A DNA stretch of 43,283 nucleotides from Clostridiales bacterium UBA4644 (GTDB lineage: Bacteria > Bacillota > Clostridia > Oscillospirales > Butyricicoccaceae): positions 1,411 to 44,693 of the forward strand of contig DHMK01000070.1 of the NCBI GenBank assembly GCA_002405755.1. The letters are read 5' to 3'. Below are positions 1 to 8,645 of the stretch, piece by piece. The position numbers and the translations under genes were made by a program. The notes under the pieces were generated by a model. It had not been told where the DNA came from. It saw nothing but the letters and a program-made list of their open reading frames with translations, and searched no databases. Numbering within the stretch: the first letter of the stretch is position 1; each line of letters starts with the position of its first letter.

Positions 1-1
1 G

Positions 2-727
2 GGCTTTGCCGCCGCCACCTATCTCCGGGGCGTGCGCTTTGTTCAGGTCCCCACTACCCTGCTGGCCATGGTGGATTCCTCCGTGGGCGGCAAGACGGCC
101 ATCGATCTGGACGGCGGCAAAAATCAGGCCGGGGCCTTTTATCAGCCCTCGCTGGTGCTGTGCGATCCGGATGCTCTCTCCACCCTGCCGGAGGAGGAAT
201 ATCGCTGCGGCTGCGCGGAGATCATCAAATATGCCCTGCTGGGCAGCAGGCCGCTGTTTGACCGGCTGCGGAAAACGCCGGTCCGGGACGAGCCTGAGCC
301 GGTCATTGCCCAATGCGTCGCCATGAAGCGGGATATCGTTCAGGCGGACGAATATGACAGGGGCTGCCGCCAGACGCTGAATCTGGGGCATACCGTGGGC
401 CACGCCGTGGAGGCCTGCAGCGGCTTTACGCTGCTTCACGGACAGGCCGTTGCCATTGGCACCGCCGTCCTTCTGCGGGCCGCGGCGCAAAAGGGCTTCT
501 GCTCCGCGGAAACGGCCCGGGAGGGGATCGGGCTGCTGGAGCAGTACGGTCTGCCCACCGAAACAAGCTACCCGCTGGACGCCCTGTATCAGGCGGCTCT
601 TTCCGATAAAAAGCTGGAGGGCGGCCGGCTGCATCTGATCGTGCCCGAGGCCATCGGCCGCTGCCGGATCCTGGAGATCCCCGCGCCGCAGCTGCGGGAT
701 TGGATGAAGGCAGGCGGTGTGACATGA
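2..727 (+). CDS. aroB: 3-dehydroquinate synthase, 5'-truncated by window edge
   Basis: Second step of the shikimate pathway: DAHP to 3-dehydroquinate, NAD- and metal-dependent, cytoplasmic. The frame is open from base 2 and the N-terminal ~110 residues of a ~350-residue family lie outside the window; 241 residues are visible. Family motifs seen are PTTLLAMVDSSVGGK, the metal-ligand region CAEIIKYALL (Glu), NLGHTVGHAVE and LLHGQAVAIG (His ligands). The TGA stop overlaps the aroA ATG in an ATGA, so the two are translationally coupled. It is the first visible gene of a seven-gene aromatic operon whose promoter and probably DAHP synthase lie upstream of the window. Identity is very secure. Confidence 0.96.
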   Translation, partial: GFAAATYLRGVRFVQVPTTLLAMVDSSVGGKTAIDLDGGKNQAGAFYQPSLVLCDPDALSTLPEEEYRCGCAEIIKYALLGSRPLFDRLRKTPVRDEPEPVIAQCVAMKRDIVQADEYDRGCRQTLNLGHTVGHAVEACSGFTLLHGQAVAIGTAVLLRAAAQKGFCSAETAREGIGLLEQYGLPTETSYPLDALYQAALSDKKLEGGRLHLIVPEAIGRCRILEIPAPQLRDWMKAGGVT

Positions 728-1983
728 CGCAGGTGCTTTCTCCTGGTCTGCGCCACGGCCGTGTGACCATTCCCTCCTCCAAATCCCAGGCCCACCGGCT
801 GCTGATCTGCGCCGCGCTGGGACAAGGTCCGGCGGAGCTGACCATTCACGGATTTTCCAATGATATCCGTGCCACCATCGCCTGTCTGCAGGCGCTGGGG
901 GCGGATATCCGCCCCGTTTCGGCGCACACGCTGCGGATCGTTCCCATTTCCGCGCCGCCGGAGAGTCCCTGTACCCTGCCCTGCGGCGAAAGCGGCTCCA
1001 CCCTGCGCTTTCTCCTGCCGGTGGCGGGAGCGCTGGGAGCAAAGGCCGTCTTTTCCATGGAGGGGCGGCTGCCCCAGCGGCCGCTGGAGCCTTTGGCCGG
1101 GCTGCTTCAGGCCCACGGCATGATCCTGCGGCAGCAGGGCGGGCTGCTTTCTGCCGAAGGACAGCTCACGCCCGGCGCGTTTTCCCTGCCGGGCAATGTT
1201 TCCTCCCAATATGTTTCCGGCCTGCTGATGGCCCTGCCGCTGCTTTCCGGCGAGAGCGCCGTGGAGGTCACAGGGCCGGTGGAATCCGCCGCCTACATCT
1301 CCATGACGGAGGATGCTCTGGCCCGGGGCGGCGTCCTCTTTTCCCGGCAGGACTGGCGCTATCGCGTTCCCGGCGGCCAGCGGCCCCGCTATCCTGCATC
1401 GCTCTGCGCCGAGGGGGACTATTCCAACGCCGCCTTCTTCCTCTGCATGGGGGCCTTTTCCCCGGAGGGGGTCACGGTGGACGGGCTTGACCCTGTCTCC
1501 CGGCAGGGCGACCGTGCCATTCTGCGGCAGCTGACGGCCATGGGGGCGGAGGTCTCCGTCTCCGGCGGCAGCGTCACCGTCCGCCGGGGCACGCTGCAGG
1601 GCCGCACCATCGATGCTGCGCCCATCCCGGATCTGATCCCGGTGCTCAGCGTGGTGGCCGCCGTCTGTCAGGGGGAGACCAGCATCGTCCACGCAGGCCG
1701 GCTCCGCCTGAAGGAATCGGACCGGCTGCGCAGCACCGCCGCTCTGCTCACCGCCCTGGGCGGGCAGGTGGAAGAGCTGCCGGAGGGGCTGAAGATCCAC
1801 GGCGTTCCCGCGCTGCGGGGCGGTACGGTGGATTGCTGCGGCGACCACCGCATTGCCATGTCTGCTGCCGCCGCCGCCTGCGTCTGCCGGGAGCCGGTAA
1901 CGGTCTGCGGCAGCGAATGCGTCAGCAAATCCTACCCTGACTTTTGGGCGCACTATGCCGCCCTGAAAGGAGCCAGCCTATGA
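724..1983 (+). CDS. aroA: 3-phosphoshikimate 1-carboxyvinyltransferase (EPSP synthase)
   Basis: Joins phosphoenolpyruvate to shikimate-3-phosphate, sixth step of the shikimate pathway. 419 residues, normal length. Motifs in order: PSSKSQAHRLL near the N-terminus (PEP/S3P-binding Lys), GESGSTLRFLLPVAG, RPLEPL, VSSQYVSGLLMALPLL, EGDYSNAAFFL, LRLKESDRL, CGDHRIAMS and CVSKSYPDFW. The start at 724 is chosen because it forms an ATGA overlap with aroB; a start further upstream in the same frame would run into aroB. The stop again overlaps the next start (aroC) by four bases. The GESGS loop in place of the GNAGT form typical of the E. coli enzyme places it in a Gram-positive-type class, which is an inference from the motif only. 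Confidence 0.96.
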   Translation: MTQVLSPGLRHGRVTIPSSKSQAHRLLICAALGQGPAELTIHGFSNDIRATIACLQALGADIRPVSAHTLRIVPISAPPESPCTLPCGESGSTLRFLLPVAGALGAKAVFSMEGRLPQRPLEPLAGLLQAHGMILRQQGGLLSAEGQLTPGAFSLPGNVSSQYVSGLLMALPLLSGESAVEVTGPVESAAYISMTEDALARGGVLFSRQDWRYRVPGGQRPRYPASLCAEGDYSNAAFFLCMGAFSPEGVTVDGLDPVSRQGDRAILRQLTAMGAEVSVSGGSVTVRRGTLQGRTIDAAPIPDLIPVLSVVAAVCQGETSIVHAGRLRLKESDRLRSTAALLTALGGQVEELPEGLKIHGVPALRGGTVDCCGDHRIAMSAAAAACVCREPVTVCGSECVSKSYPDFWAHYAALKGASL

Positions 1984-3050
1984 GCAGCACCTACGGCGAA
2001 AATCTGCGGCTGACCATCTTCGGCCAATCCCACTCTCCTGCCATCGGCATGACGCTGGAGGGCTTCCCCGCCGGCTTTGTGGTCGATCTGGAGGCGCTGC
2101 AGCGCTTTCTCCGCCGCCGGGCCCCGGGGCAGAGCGAGCTTTCCACGCCCCGGAAGGAGGCCGACCAGCCGGAGCTTCTTTCCGGTCTGTATGGAGGGCG
2201 CACCTGCGGCGCGCCCATTGCCGCCATCCTCCGCAATACCAACACCCGGCCCGATGATTATGCCGGCCTGCAAAACACGCCCCGGCCGGGCCATGCAGAC
2301 TACACCGCTCAGGTGAAATACTTCGGCTTTCAGGATCCCACCGGCGGCGGACACTTTTCCGGCCGGCTCACCGCGCCCCTCTGCGTGGCCGGCGGGCTTT
2401 GCCTGCAGTATCTCCGGCAGCAGGGCGTGGAGATCCTTTCCCGCATCGTCTCCATCGGCGGCATATCCGACGAGGGCGCGCTTTTGTCCTCCACGGCGGA
2501 CAAGCCCTTCCCCACCGTCTCCGACGCCCGAGGCGAGGAGATGCGCCGGGCCATCCTGCAGGCCAAAGCGGAAGGCGATTCCCTGGGCGGCGTTGTGGAA
2601 TGTGCCGTACTTGGCCTGCCCGCCGGGCTGGGCGACCCCATGTTCGGCGGCATGGAAAACCGGCTTGCCGCCATCCTGTTCGGCATTCCCGCCGTCAAGG
2701 GCGTGGAATTCGGCAGCGGCTTTGAAAGCGCCGCCCTGCGGGGCAGCGAAAATAACGACGCCTTTTGTCTGGAAGATGGCGCCGTCCGGACCCGGACCAA
2801 TCATTGCGGCGGCATTCTGGGCGGCATCACCGACGGCATGCCCCTGACCTTCCGGGTCGCCTTCAAGCCCACGCCCTCCATCGCCCGGCCCCAGCAGACA
2901 GTGGATCTGGCGGCCGGCGCGGAGACCGGGCTGCAGGTCGCCGGAAGGCACGATCCCTGCATCGTGCCCCGGGCTGTGCCCTGCGTGGAGGCCGCTGCCG
3001 CCGTGGCCCTTCTGGACGCCTGGCTTGGACGCAAAAAAGAATTGAGGTAA
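1980..3050 (+). CDS. aroC: Chorismate synthase
   Basis: Converts EPSP to chorismate using reduced FMN, last step of the common aromatic pathway. 356 residues, normal for the family. Motifs: FGQSHSPAIGMTLEGFPAG at the N-terminus, the Arg-rich RRRAPGQSELSTPRKE region, HADYTAQVKYFGFQDPTGGG, HFSGRLTAP, and near the C-terminus GRHDPCIVPRAVPCVEA. The start at 1980 is set by an ATGA overlap with the aroA stop. The reading frame extends further upstream inside aroA, but that part is not homologous. pheA follows after 5 bases. Secure call. Confidence 0.96.
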   Translation: MSSTYGENLRLTIFGQSHSPAIGMTLEGFPAGFVVDLEALQRFLRRRAPGQSELSTPRKEADQPELLSGLYGGRTCGAPIAAILRNTNTRPDDYAGLQNTPRPGHADYTAQVKYFGFQDPTGGGHFSGRLTAPLCVAGGLCLQYLRQQGVEILSRIVSIGGISDEGALLSSTADKPFPTVSDARGEEMRRAILQAKAEGDSLGGVVECAVLGLPAGLGDPMFGGMENRLAAILFGIPAVKGVEFGSGFESAALRGSENNDAFCLEDGAVRTRTNHCGGILGGITDGMPLTFRVAFKPTPSIARPQQTVDLAAGAETGLQVAGRHDPCIVPRAVPCVEAAAAVALLDAWLGRKKELR

Positions 3051-3055
3051 GAAAC

Positions 3056-4198
3056 ATGGATCTGAAGGATTACAGAAACGAGATCGACAGCATCGACAGC
3101 CAGCTCATCCGCCTGTTCTCCCAGCGGATGGAGACGGCCGCCGGCATTGCGCAATATAAAAAGGACCACGGCCTGCCCGTGTTGGATCAGAGCCGGGAGC
3201 AGCAGAAGCTGCTCGCCGTGGCAGAGGCCGCACCGGAGGCCATCCGGGACTATGCCCTCTCCCTCTATTCTCTGATCTTTGAGCTGAGCCGCAGCTATCA
3301 GACCCGGCTTTTGGGCTATGCCACGCCGCTGACCCGCCAGATCGGCGAGGCCATCCAGTCCACTCCCGCCCTCTTCCCGGAGCACGCCACCGTGGCCTGT
3401 CAGGGCGTGGAGGGGGCTTATTCCCAGCTGGCCTGCGGCAAGCTGTTCCGTCTGCCCCAGGTATTGTATTTTTCCAGCTTCGAGGCCGTATTTTCCGCCA
3501 TCGAAAAGGGGCTGTGCCGCTATGGCGTGGTGCCGCTGGAAAACAGCACCGCCGGCTCCGTCAACGCGGTCTACGATCTGATGATGCGCCACGATTTCCG
3601 CATCGTCCGCAGCGTCCGCCTGAAGGTGGACCACAATCTGCTGGCCCCCGCAGGGACAAAGCTCTCCGACATCCGGGAGATCTATTCCCACGAGCAGGCC
3701 ATCCAGCAGTGCAGCGAGTTTTTGCAGAAGCTGCCCGGCGTTCGGGTGATCCCCTGTGAAAACACAGCCGTCGCCGCCAAGCTGGCGGCGCAGTCCGGCC
3801 GGAAGGATATCGCGGCCCTGTCCTCCCGGGCCTGCATGAAGCTTTACGGTCTGGAATGTCTGGCCGCTTCCGTTCAGGACCGGGACAACAACTTCACCCG
3901 CTTCATCTGCATCTCCAAAAATCTGGAGATCTATCCCGGCGCAGACCGCACCAGCATCATGGCCGTCCTGCCCCACGAGCCCGGCTCCCTCTACAAGCTG
4001 CTCTCCCGGTTTTATGCGCTGGGCATCAACCTGAACAAGCTGGAGAGCCGCCCCATGCCCGACCGGGATTTTGAGTTCCGCTTCTATTTCGATCTGGAGA
4101 CCTCGGTCTATTCGCCCCAGTTCCTGCAGCTCATGGGCGAGCTTTCCGCCACCTGCGAGGAGTTTTCCTACCTGGGCAGCTACAGCGAGGTGGTCTGA
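3056..4198 (+). CDS. pheA: Bifunctional chorismate mutase / prephenate dehydratase (P-protein)
   Basis: Turns chorismate into prephenate and then phenylpyruvate, committing flux to phenylalanine. 380 residues. An AroQ-type chorismate mutase helical domain occupies about residues 1-85 (LKDYRNEIDSIDSQLIRLFS, later QYKKDHGLPV). Prephenate dehydratase follows from about 105 to 285, with GVEGAYSQLA, VPLENSTAGSV and the catalytic-region DRDNNFTRF. A C-terminal ACT domain (about 300-375) has GSLYKLLSRF and the ESRP motif that binds phenylalanine, so feedback inhibition by Phe is expected. The ATG at 3056 sits after GAGGTAAG. The stop TGA shares one base with the aroE ATG (TGATG), consistent with coupled translation. 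No tyrosine branch gene (tyrA) is visible in the window. Confidence 0.94.
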   Translation: MDLKDYRNEIDSIDSQLIRLFSQRMETAAGIAQYKKDHGLPVLDQSREQQKLLAVAEAAPEAIRDYALSLYSLIFELSRSYQTRLLGYATPLTRQIGEAIQSTPALFPEHATVACQGVEGAYSQLACGKLFRLPQVLYFSSFEAVFSAIEKGLCRYGVVPLENSTAGSVNAVYDLMMRHDFRIVRSVRLKVDHNLLAPAGTKLSDIREIYSHEQAIQQCSEFLQKLPGVRVIPCENTAVAAKLAAQSGRKDIAALSSRACMKLYGLECLAASVQDRDNNFTRFICISKNLEIYPGADRTSIMAVLPHEPGSLYKLLSRFYALGINLNKLESRPMPDRDFEFRFYFDLETSVYSPQFLQLMGELSATCEEFSYLGSYSEVV

Positions 4199-5418
4199 TG
4201 CTCCGCTGCGGTCTGCTGGGGGAAAAGCTGGGCCACAGCTATTCTCCCATACTCCACGGTCTTCTGGGCGACCCTGCCTACCGGCTATTTGAATGTCCCC
4301 GGGAGCAGCTGGAGGATTTTCTGCAAAACGGCCCCTGGGACGGGCTGAATGTGACCATCCCCTATAAAAAGCTCGCAGCCGCCCGGTGCGATGCCCTCTC
4401 GCCGGAGGCCCGGCTGCTGGGCAGCATAAACACGCTGATCCGCCGGCCGGACGGCACGCTTTACGGCGACAATACCGATTATTTTGGCTTCCGCCGCATG
4501 GCGCTGCAGAGCGGCATCCCCATCCGGGGCAAAAAGGCCCTTGTACTGGGCAGCGGCGGGGCTTCTGTGACGGTGTGCGCCGTATTGCGGGAGCTGGGCG
4601 CAGCCAGCGTCACCGTGATCTCCCGCAGCGGCCCGGACAACTATCAAAATCTGGACCGCCACCCGGACGCGCAGCTGCTGGTGAACACTACGCCGGTGGG
4701 AATGTATCCCGCCTGCCCCGCATCGCCGGTGGAACTTCGGGCATTTCCCGCCTGCCAGGGCATTTTGGACATTGTCTACAACCCCGCCCGCACCGGTCTT
4801 GTGCTGCAGGCGGAGGCGCTGGGCATCCCCAGCTGCAGCGGTCTGCCCATGCTGGCGGCGCAGGCCAAGCGCAGCCGGGAGCTTTTTACCGGCCAGCCCA
4901 TTCCGGAGCACGAGATCGACCGGGCCGTGGCGCTGCTGCGGCAGCGGCTGGAAAATATCATTCTCATTGGTATGCCCGGCTGCGGCAAGAGCACGGTGGC
5001 TGCGGCGCTGGGTGAAAGGCTGGGCCGTCCTGTTTTAGACGCGGATCAGGTCATCGCGGAGCAGGCCGGAATGTCCATTCCGGAGATCTTTGCCCGGCAG
5101 GGTGAGGCCGGCTTCCGCGCGCTGGAGACCCGGGTTTTGGCAGATCTGGGAAAGCGCTCCGGCATTCTGCTCGCCACCGGCGGCGGCTGTGTCACCCGGG
5201 AGGAAAATTATCCCCTGCTCCATCAAAACGGGACGATCTTCTGGCTGCAGCGGTCGCTGGATGCGCTGCCGACCCAGGGCCGCCCCGTCTCTCGATCGAC
5301 GCCGCTGGACGCCCTGTATGCCCGGCGGGAACCCCTTTACCGCCGGTTTGCCGACCGTATCATCGACAACAACGGTACGCTGGCGGAAACGCTGAAGCAA
5401 ATGGAGGAACAAGCATGA
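4198..5418 (+). CDS. aroE: Fused shikimate dehydrogenase - shikimate kinase
   Basis: One 406-residue chain carries two consecutive pathway steps (NADPH-dependent reduction of dehydroshikimate, then ATP-dependent phosphorylation of shikimate). Residues 1 to ~250 are AroE: HSYSPILH, NVTIPYK (catalytic Lys57), GDNTDYFGF (Asp94), the dinucleotide loop GSGGAS (118-123) and NTTPVGMYP. From ~253 it is AroK: P-loop GMPGCGKST (258-266), Asp-containing DADQVI, FRALE (Arg307), the shikimate-binding TGGG (328-331) and the lid region GRPVS. There is no stop or start between the halves and almost no linker. It overlaps pheA by one base and aroQ by four. The two activities are usually separate proteins in Firmicutes; which partner is limiting cannot be told here. 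Confidence 0.93.
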   Translation: MLRCGLLGEKLGHSYSPILHGLLGDPAYRLFECPREQLEDFLQNGPWDGLNVTIPYKKLAAARCDALSPEARLLGSINTLIRRPDGTLYGDNTDYFGFRRMALQSGIPIRGKKALVLGSGGASVTVCAVLRELGAASVTVISRSGPDNYQNLDRHPDAQLLVNTTPVGMYPACPASPVELRAFPACQGILDIVYNPARTGLVLQAEALGIPSCSGLPMLAAQAKRSRELFTGQPIPEHEIDRAVALLRQRLENIILIGMPGCGKSTVAAALGERLGRPVLDADQVIAEQAGMSIPEIFARQGEAGFRALETRVLADLGKRSGILLATGGGCVTREENYPLLHQNGTIFWLQRSLDALPTQGRPVSRSTPLDALYARREPLYRRFADRIIDNNGTLAETLKQMEEQA

Positions 5419-5855
5419 AGCTGCTGGTGATCAACGGGCCCAATCTGAATCTGCTGGGCCTGCGGGAGCCGGAGATCTACGGAAAGCGCACCTATCAGGA
5501 TCTGCTTTCCCTGCTCCGGCAAACCGGCAAGGATGAGGGCGTGGAGGTGGAATGCTTCCAGTCCAATCACGAGGGCGCCATCGTAGACGCCATCCAACAG
5601 GCCTATGGCGTTTTTGACGGCATCGTCATCAATCCCGCCGCCTATACTCACACCAGCATCGCCATTCTGGACGCGCTGAAGGCCGTGGCTCTTCCGGCGG
5701 TGGAGGTGCATATCTCCGCCGTCAGCAGCCGGGAGCCCTTCCGGCAGATCTCCTATGCGGGCATGGCCTGCATCCGCACCTATCAGGGCCTGGGCTTCGA
5801 CGGCTATGTGCAGGCCATCCGTTTCTTAAAGCAGACATTGGAGGTGAACGTATGA
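5415..5855 (+). CDS. aroQ: 3-dehydroquinate dehydratase, type II
   Basis: Dehydrates 3-dehydroquinate to 3-dehydroshikimate (third pathway step) by the type II enolate mechanism. 146 residues, the usual small size of this dodecameric family. Motifs: INGPNLNLLGLREPEIYG (includes the conserved Asn and the lid Tyr/Arg region), FQSNHEGAIVD, INPAAYTHTS (active-site loop), VEVHISAVSSREPFR (catalytic His) and the C-terminal GLGFDGYVQA. It starts inside the aroE/K stop (ATGA) and ends by overlapping the aminotransferase start the same way. With the fusion protein it completes steps 2-7 inside one transcript. Confidence 0.96.
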   Translation: MKLLVINGPNLNLLGLREPEIYGKRTYQDLLSLLRQTGKDEGVEVECFQSNHEGAIVDAIQQAYGVFDGIVINPAAYTHTSIAILDALKAVALPAVEVHISAVSSREPFRQISYAGMACIRTYQGLGFDGYVQAIRFLKQTLEVNV

Positions 5856-7039
5856 TCCCGCAGAAAATGGTGGATTGGGGCTCCCAAGGGAGCATCATCC
5901 GGGAGATCGCCGCTTATGGCGACCGGCGCGCCCAGGAGGTGGGCGCGGAAAATGTGTTTAACTTTACCATCGGCAGTCCCAGCGTTCCGGCGCCGGCCTG
6001 CGTGGCGGAGAGCATCCGCCGTCTGCTGGAGACCGTGCCTGCCGCGGAGCTGCATGGCTATACGCCGGCCCCGGGGCTGGCATTCGTCCGGCAAAAGCTT
6101 GCAGACAGGCTGAAGTCCGCCTTTGGCGTAAGCTACGGGCCGCAGGATCTTTATCTGACCTCCGGCTCCTCCTCCGCCCTGGCGATCCTCTGCTACGCTT
6201 TGCTTTCCCCAGGCGATGAGATCCTGACGCTGACGCCCTATTTCACGGAATACCGGCTCTACGCCCAGGCGGCGGGAGCGACGCTGGTGGAGATCCCCTC
6301 CCATCCGGACACCTTCCAGATGGAGCTTTCCGCCGTGGAGCGGGCCATCACGCCCAAAACAGCGGCCATGCTGCTGAACTCCCCCAACAATCCCTCCGGC
6401 GTGATCCTTTCCCGGGAGAGCCTGGACCAGCTGGCGGCCCTCCTTTCGAAAAAGGCCCGGCAGCTTGGCCACCCCATCTATGTGATCGCTGACGAACCCT
6501 ACCGGGAGCTTTCTTACGGCGGGGCCGAAGTCCCCTTCCTGCCCGCCATCTATCCCAACGCCATCTATTGCTATTCCTTCAGCAAATCCCTCTCTCTGCC
6601 CGGGGAGCGCATCGGCTATCTGGCGCTGCATCCCGGAACCACGGACTATGGCCGGGTCCGCGCCGCGGTCTACGGCGCGGGAAGGGCGCTGGGCTATATC
6701 AATGTGTCCTCCCTGTTTCAGCGGGTGGCGGCAGACTGTGCCGGTCAGACCGCCGACCTTTCCGTCTATGCGGAAAACCGGGATCTCATCTATGCCGCGC
6801 TGACCGATATGGGCTTTTCCTGCGTCCGGCCGGACGGCGCGTTCTATCTGTTTTTGAAAACGCCCGGCGGCGATTCCCGCTTCTTCTGCCAAAAGGCCAT
6901 GGAGCGGGACATCCTGCTGATCCCCGGCGATGAGTTCGGCTGCCCCGGCTATGCCCGGCTGGCCTATTGCGTCTCGCCGGAAACGCTGCAGCGGTCGCTG
7001 CCCGCCTTCCGGGTGCTGGCAAAGGACTTCGGCCTGTGA
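5852..7039 (+). CDS. Class I/II PLP-dependent aminotransferase (probably aromatic)
   Basis: 395 residues, fold type I aminotransferase. Seen in order: substrate-side IGSPSVPAP, HGYTPAPG, TSGSSSAL (phosphate-binding), SPNNPSG with Asn180, ADEPYREL with Asp214, the Schiff-base lysine in YSFSKSLSLPGERIGY (Lys245, phosphate-binding Arg253) and a C-terminal Arg in YARLAYCVS. It is the last gene of the operon, overlapping aroQ by four bases and followed by a strong hairpin terminator. That position makes transamination of phenylpyruvate (and perhaps hydroxyphenylpyruvate) to the amino acid the most likely job. Substrate is inferred from context; aspartate or alanine aminotransferase activity cannot be excluded from sequence. 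Confidence 0.88.
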   Translation: MIPQKMVDWGSQGSIIREIAAYGDRRAQEVGAENVFNFTIGSPSVPAPACVAESIRRLLETVPAAELHGYTPAPGLAFVRQKLADRLKSAFGVSYGPQDLYLTSGSSSALAILCYALLSPGDEILTLTPYFTEYRLYAQAAGATLVEIPSHPDTFQMELSAVERAITPKTAAMLLNSPNNPSGVILSRESLDQLAALLSKKARQLGHPIYVIADEPYRELSYGGAEVPFLPAIYPNAIYCYSFSKSLSLPGERIGYLALHPGTTDYGRVRAAVYGAGRALGYINVSSLFQRVAADCAGQTADLSVYAENRDLIYAALTDMGFSCVRPDGAFYLFLKTPGGDSRFFCQKAMERDILLIPGDEFGCPGYARLAYCVSPETLQRSLPAFRVLAKDFGL

Positions 7040-7050
7040 GCCTGCGATGA

Positions 7051-7084
7051 AAAAAGCCTGTGAGCTTTTGCTCACAGGCTTTTT
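7051..7084. terminator. Bidirectional intrinsic terminator between converging genes
   Basis: A perfect 15-bp inverted repeat (7051-7065 and 7070-7084) with a TTTT loop. The arm ends are A-tract and T-tract, so it works in both directions. It ends the aromatic operon on the + strand and the SPFH/NfeD transcript on the - strand. Confidence 0.93.
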
Positions 7085-7096
7085 CTTGCGTTCGTT

Positions 7097-8002
7097 TTAT
7101 TTTTCGTCCTTGATCAGCTCCTTGGCAGAGACGGCCAGGCCGGCAATGCTCTGAAGCTCGGAGGGAATGATGATCTTGGTGGCCTGACCGTTGGCTGCGG
7201 CCTGGAAGGCCTCCAGCGCCTTCATGCGCAGGACGGCTTCGGTGGGGGCGGCTTCGTTCAGCAGCTTGAGAGAATCGGCCAGCGCGGTCTGGACCTTCAT
7301 CAGAGCCTCCGCCTGACCCTCGGCCTCCTTGATCTTCTGCTGCTTGACTGCCTCGGCCCGGAGAATGGCAGATTCCTTTTCGCCCTCGGCGATCAGAATG
7401 GCGGATTTCTTCTCGCCCTCGGCCTTCAGAATGGATTCCCGGCGCTCCCGCTCGGCCTTCATCTGGCGCTCCATGGCGTTCTGGATCTCCTTAGGCGGGA
7501 TGATGTTTTTCAGCTCCACACGGGTGACCTTGATGCCCCAGGGATCGGTGGCTTCATCCAGAATTGCCCGCATCTTGCTGTTGATGATATCGCGGGAGGT
7601 GAGGGTCTGGTCCAGCTCCAGCTCGCCAATGATATTGCGCAGGGTGGTGGCCGTCAGGTTCTCGATGGCGGACATGGGCTGCACCACGCCATAGGTATAG
7701 AGCTTGGGGTCGGAAACGAAGAAATAGACCACCGTATCGATCTGCATGGTGACATTGTCCTTGGTGATCACGGGCTGGGGCGCAAAATCGGCGATGCGCT
7801 CCTTCAGCGTGACCTTATTGGCCACCCGCTCCAGCAGGGGGATCTTGAAGTGGACGCCGGTCTGCCAGGTCTGCTGGTAAGCGCCAAGGCGCTCCACCAC
7901 GAAGGCGCTGGCCTGGGGCACGACCACCACGTTGGACAGGATCAGCAGGACGACGATAATGATCAGGATCACGGGGAGCAGCGATGCGATTGCGATCAGC
8001 AT
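7097..8002 (-). CDS. SPFH (band 7/stomatin-like) membrane protein
   Basis: 301 residues. One N-terminal hydrophobic segment (about 4-28) is followed by an SPFH/PHB domain (about 29-190, with VVERLGAYQQTWQTGVHFKIP and DPWGIKVTRVELKNI). A charged coiled coil comes next, rich in repeated (K/R)AEGEKxSAIL units (about 200-245). The C-terminus ends in a short conserved tail. Family members form large membrane-associated oligomers that organise lipid microdomains. The gene lies 36 bp downstream of an NfeD gene, the classic SPFH-NfeD pairing. The start ATG at 8002 follows an AAAAAGGAGG ribosome site. QmcA/HflK-like naming would be speculative. Confidence 0.93.
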   Translation of the reverse strand: MLIAIASLLPVILIIIVVLLILSNVVVVPQASAFVVERLGAYQQTWQTGVHFKIPLLERVANKVTLKERIADFAPQPVITKDNVTMQIDTVVYFFVSDPKLYTYGVVQPMSAIENLTATTLRNIIGELELDQTLTSRDIINSKMRAILDEATDPWGIKVTRVELKNIIPPKEIQNAMERQMKAERERRESILKAEGEKKSAILIAEGEKESAILRAEAVKQQKIKEAEGQAEALMKVQTALADSLKLLNEAAPTEAVLRMKALEAFQAAANGQATKIIIPSELQSIAGLAVSAKELIKDEK

Positions 8003-8038
8003 GGGGGTTCCTCCTTTTTGTTGCAGATGGGCGGGCGC

Positions 8039-8473
8039 TCAGGTGCGCTCCACCATAGCCTTGACGCCATCGATGTATTTCACTGTGACCTCGGCGTTCT
8101 TGGGGATCACAGCGCCGTCGATGCTGCGGGCCGTCCAGAAAGTGCTGCCCGCGCGGATCTGCCCGGAGGGCTTTTCGTTGTTGATCTCCTCCGTGACGAT
8201 GACGGTCTCGCCCAGGATCCGGTCGGCATTGGTGGGCTGGCGCTCCCGGTTGAAGCGGTTTTTCAGCAGCTTTTTCGCCGCAAGCAGCGCCGCCAGCGAA
8301 ACCGCCAGAAAGACCACCGCCTGCAGCCAGACGCCGCCGCCCAAAAGCGCCGCAGCCATGGCCGCCAGCGCGCCCACGGAAAACCAGATGGAATTGAGCC
8401 CCAGCGTCACCGCTTCCAGGATCCCGAACAGGATGGCTGCCGCCAGCCAGACGGCATATGCGGGAATGTTCAT
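8039..8473 (-). CDS. NfeD-family membrane protein
   Basis: 144 residues, short NfeD type without the ClpP-like protease part. Two or three hydrophobic segments (about 7-75: WLAAAILFGILEAVTLG, FSVGALAAMAAALL, AVVFLAVSLAALLA) are followed by a soluble C-terminal OB-fold-like domain with ILGETVIV, GQIRAGSTFWTARS and IPKNAEVTVKYIDGVKAMVE. The start at 8473 is preferred because AAAGGAGG lies about 8 bases before it; the longer open frame upstream is low-complexity and unsupported. It is co-transcribed with the SPFH gene. Known family role: the OB domain works with SPFH partners in membrane organisation. The exact function here is unknown. Confidence 0.9.
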   Translation of the reverse strand: MNIPAYAVWLAAAILFGILEAVTLGLNSIWFSVGALAAMAAALLGGGVWLQAVVFLAVSLAALLAAKKLLKNRFNRERQPTNADRILGETVIVTEEINNEKPSGQIRAGSTFWTARSIDGAVIPKNAEVTVKYIDGVKAMVERT

Positions 8474-8596
8474 AGAAAAGCGCCCTCCTTTGCCTTTTAT
8501 TATTTTTATCTTATCATATTTCTCAGAAAAAAGCACGAATTTTTTTCTGAATTCTTCTGAATTTTTGGCAGAAGCACAAGAAAGCGGGCAAAACGC

Positions 8597-8625
8597 AAGC
8601 CGCCGCGGAGCTTCCGCGGCGGCTT
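8597..8625 (-). terminator. GC-rich hairpin after the giant SLH gene
   Basis: 13-bp perfect stem (8597-8609 with 8613-8625) and a three-base loop, 21 bp past the stop of the SLH protein gene. On the - strand the T-tract after the stem is short and interrupted, so termination may be partial. Confidence 0.7.
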
Positions 8626-8645
8626 TTGGAAAATTGCCAGGTAAA

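Noticed and set aside
589..1953. Long - strand frames opposite aroA, aroC and pheA
   Set aside because: The + strand genes are unambiguous and the antisense frames have low-complexity Gly/Ala/Gln/Arg content without motifs.
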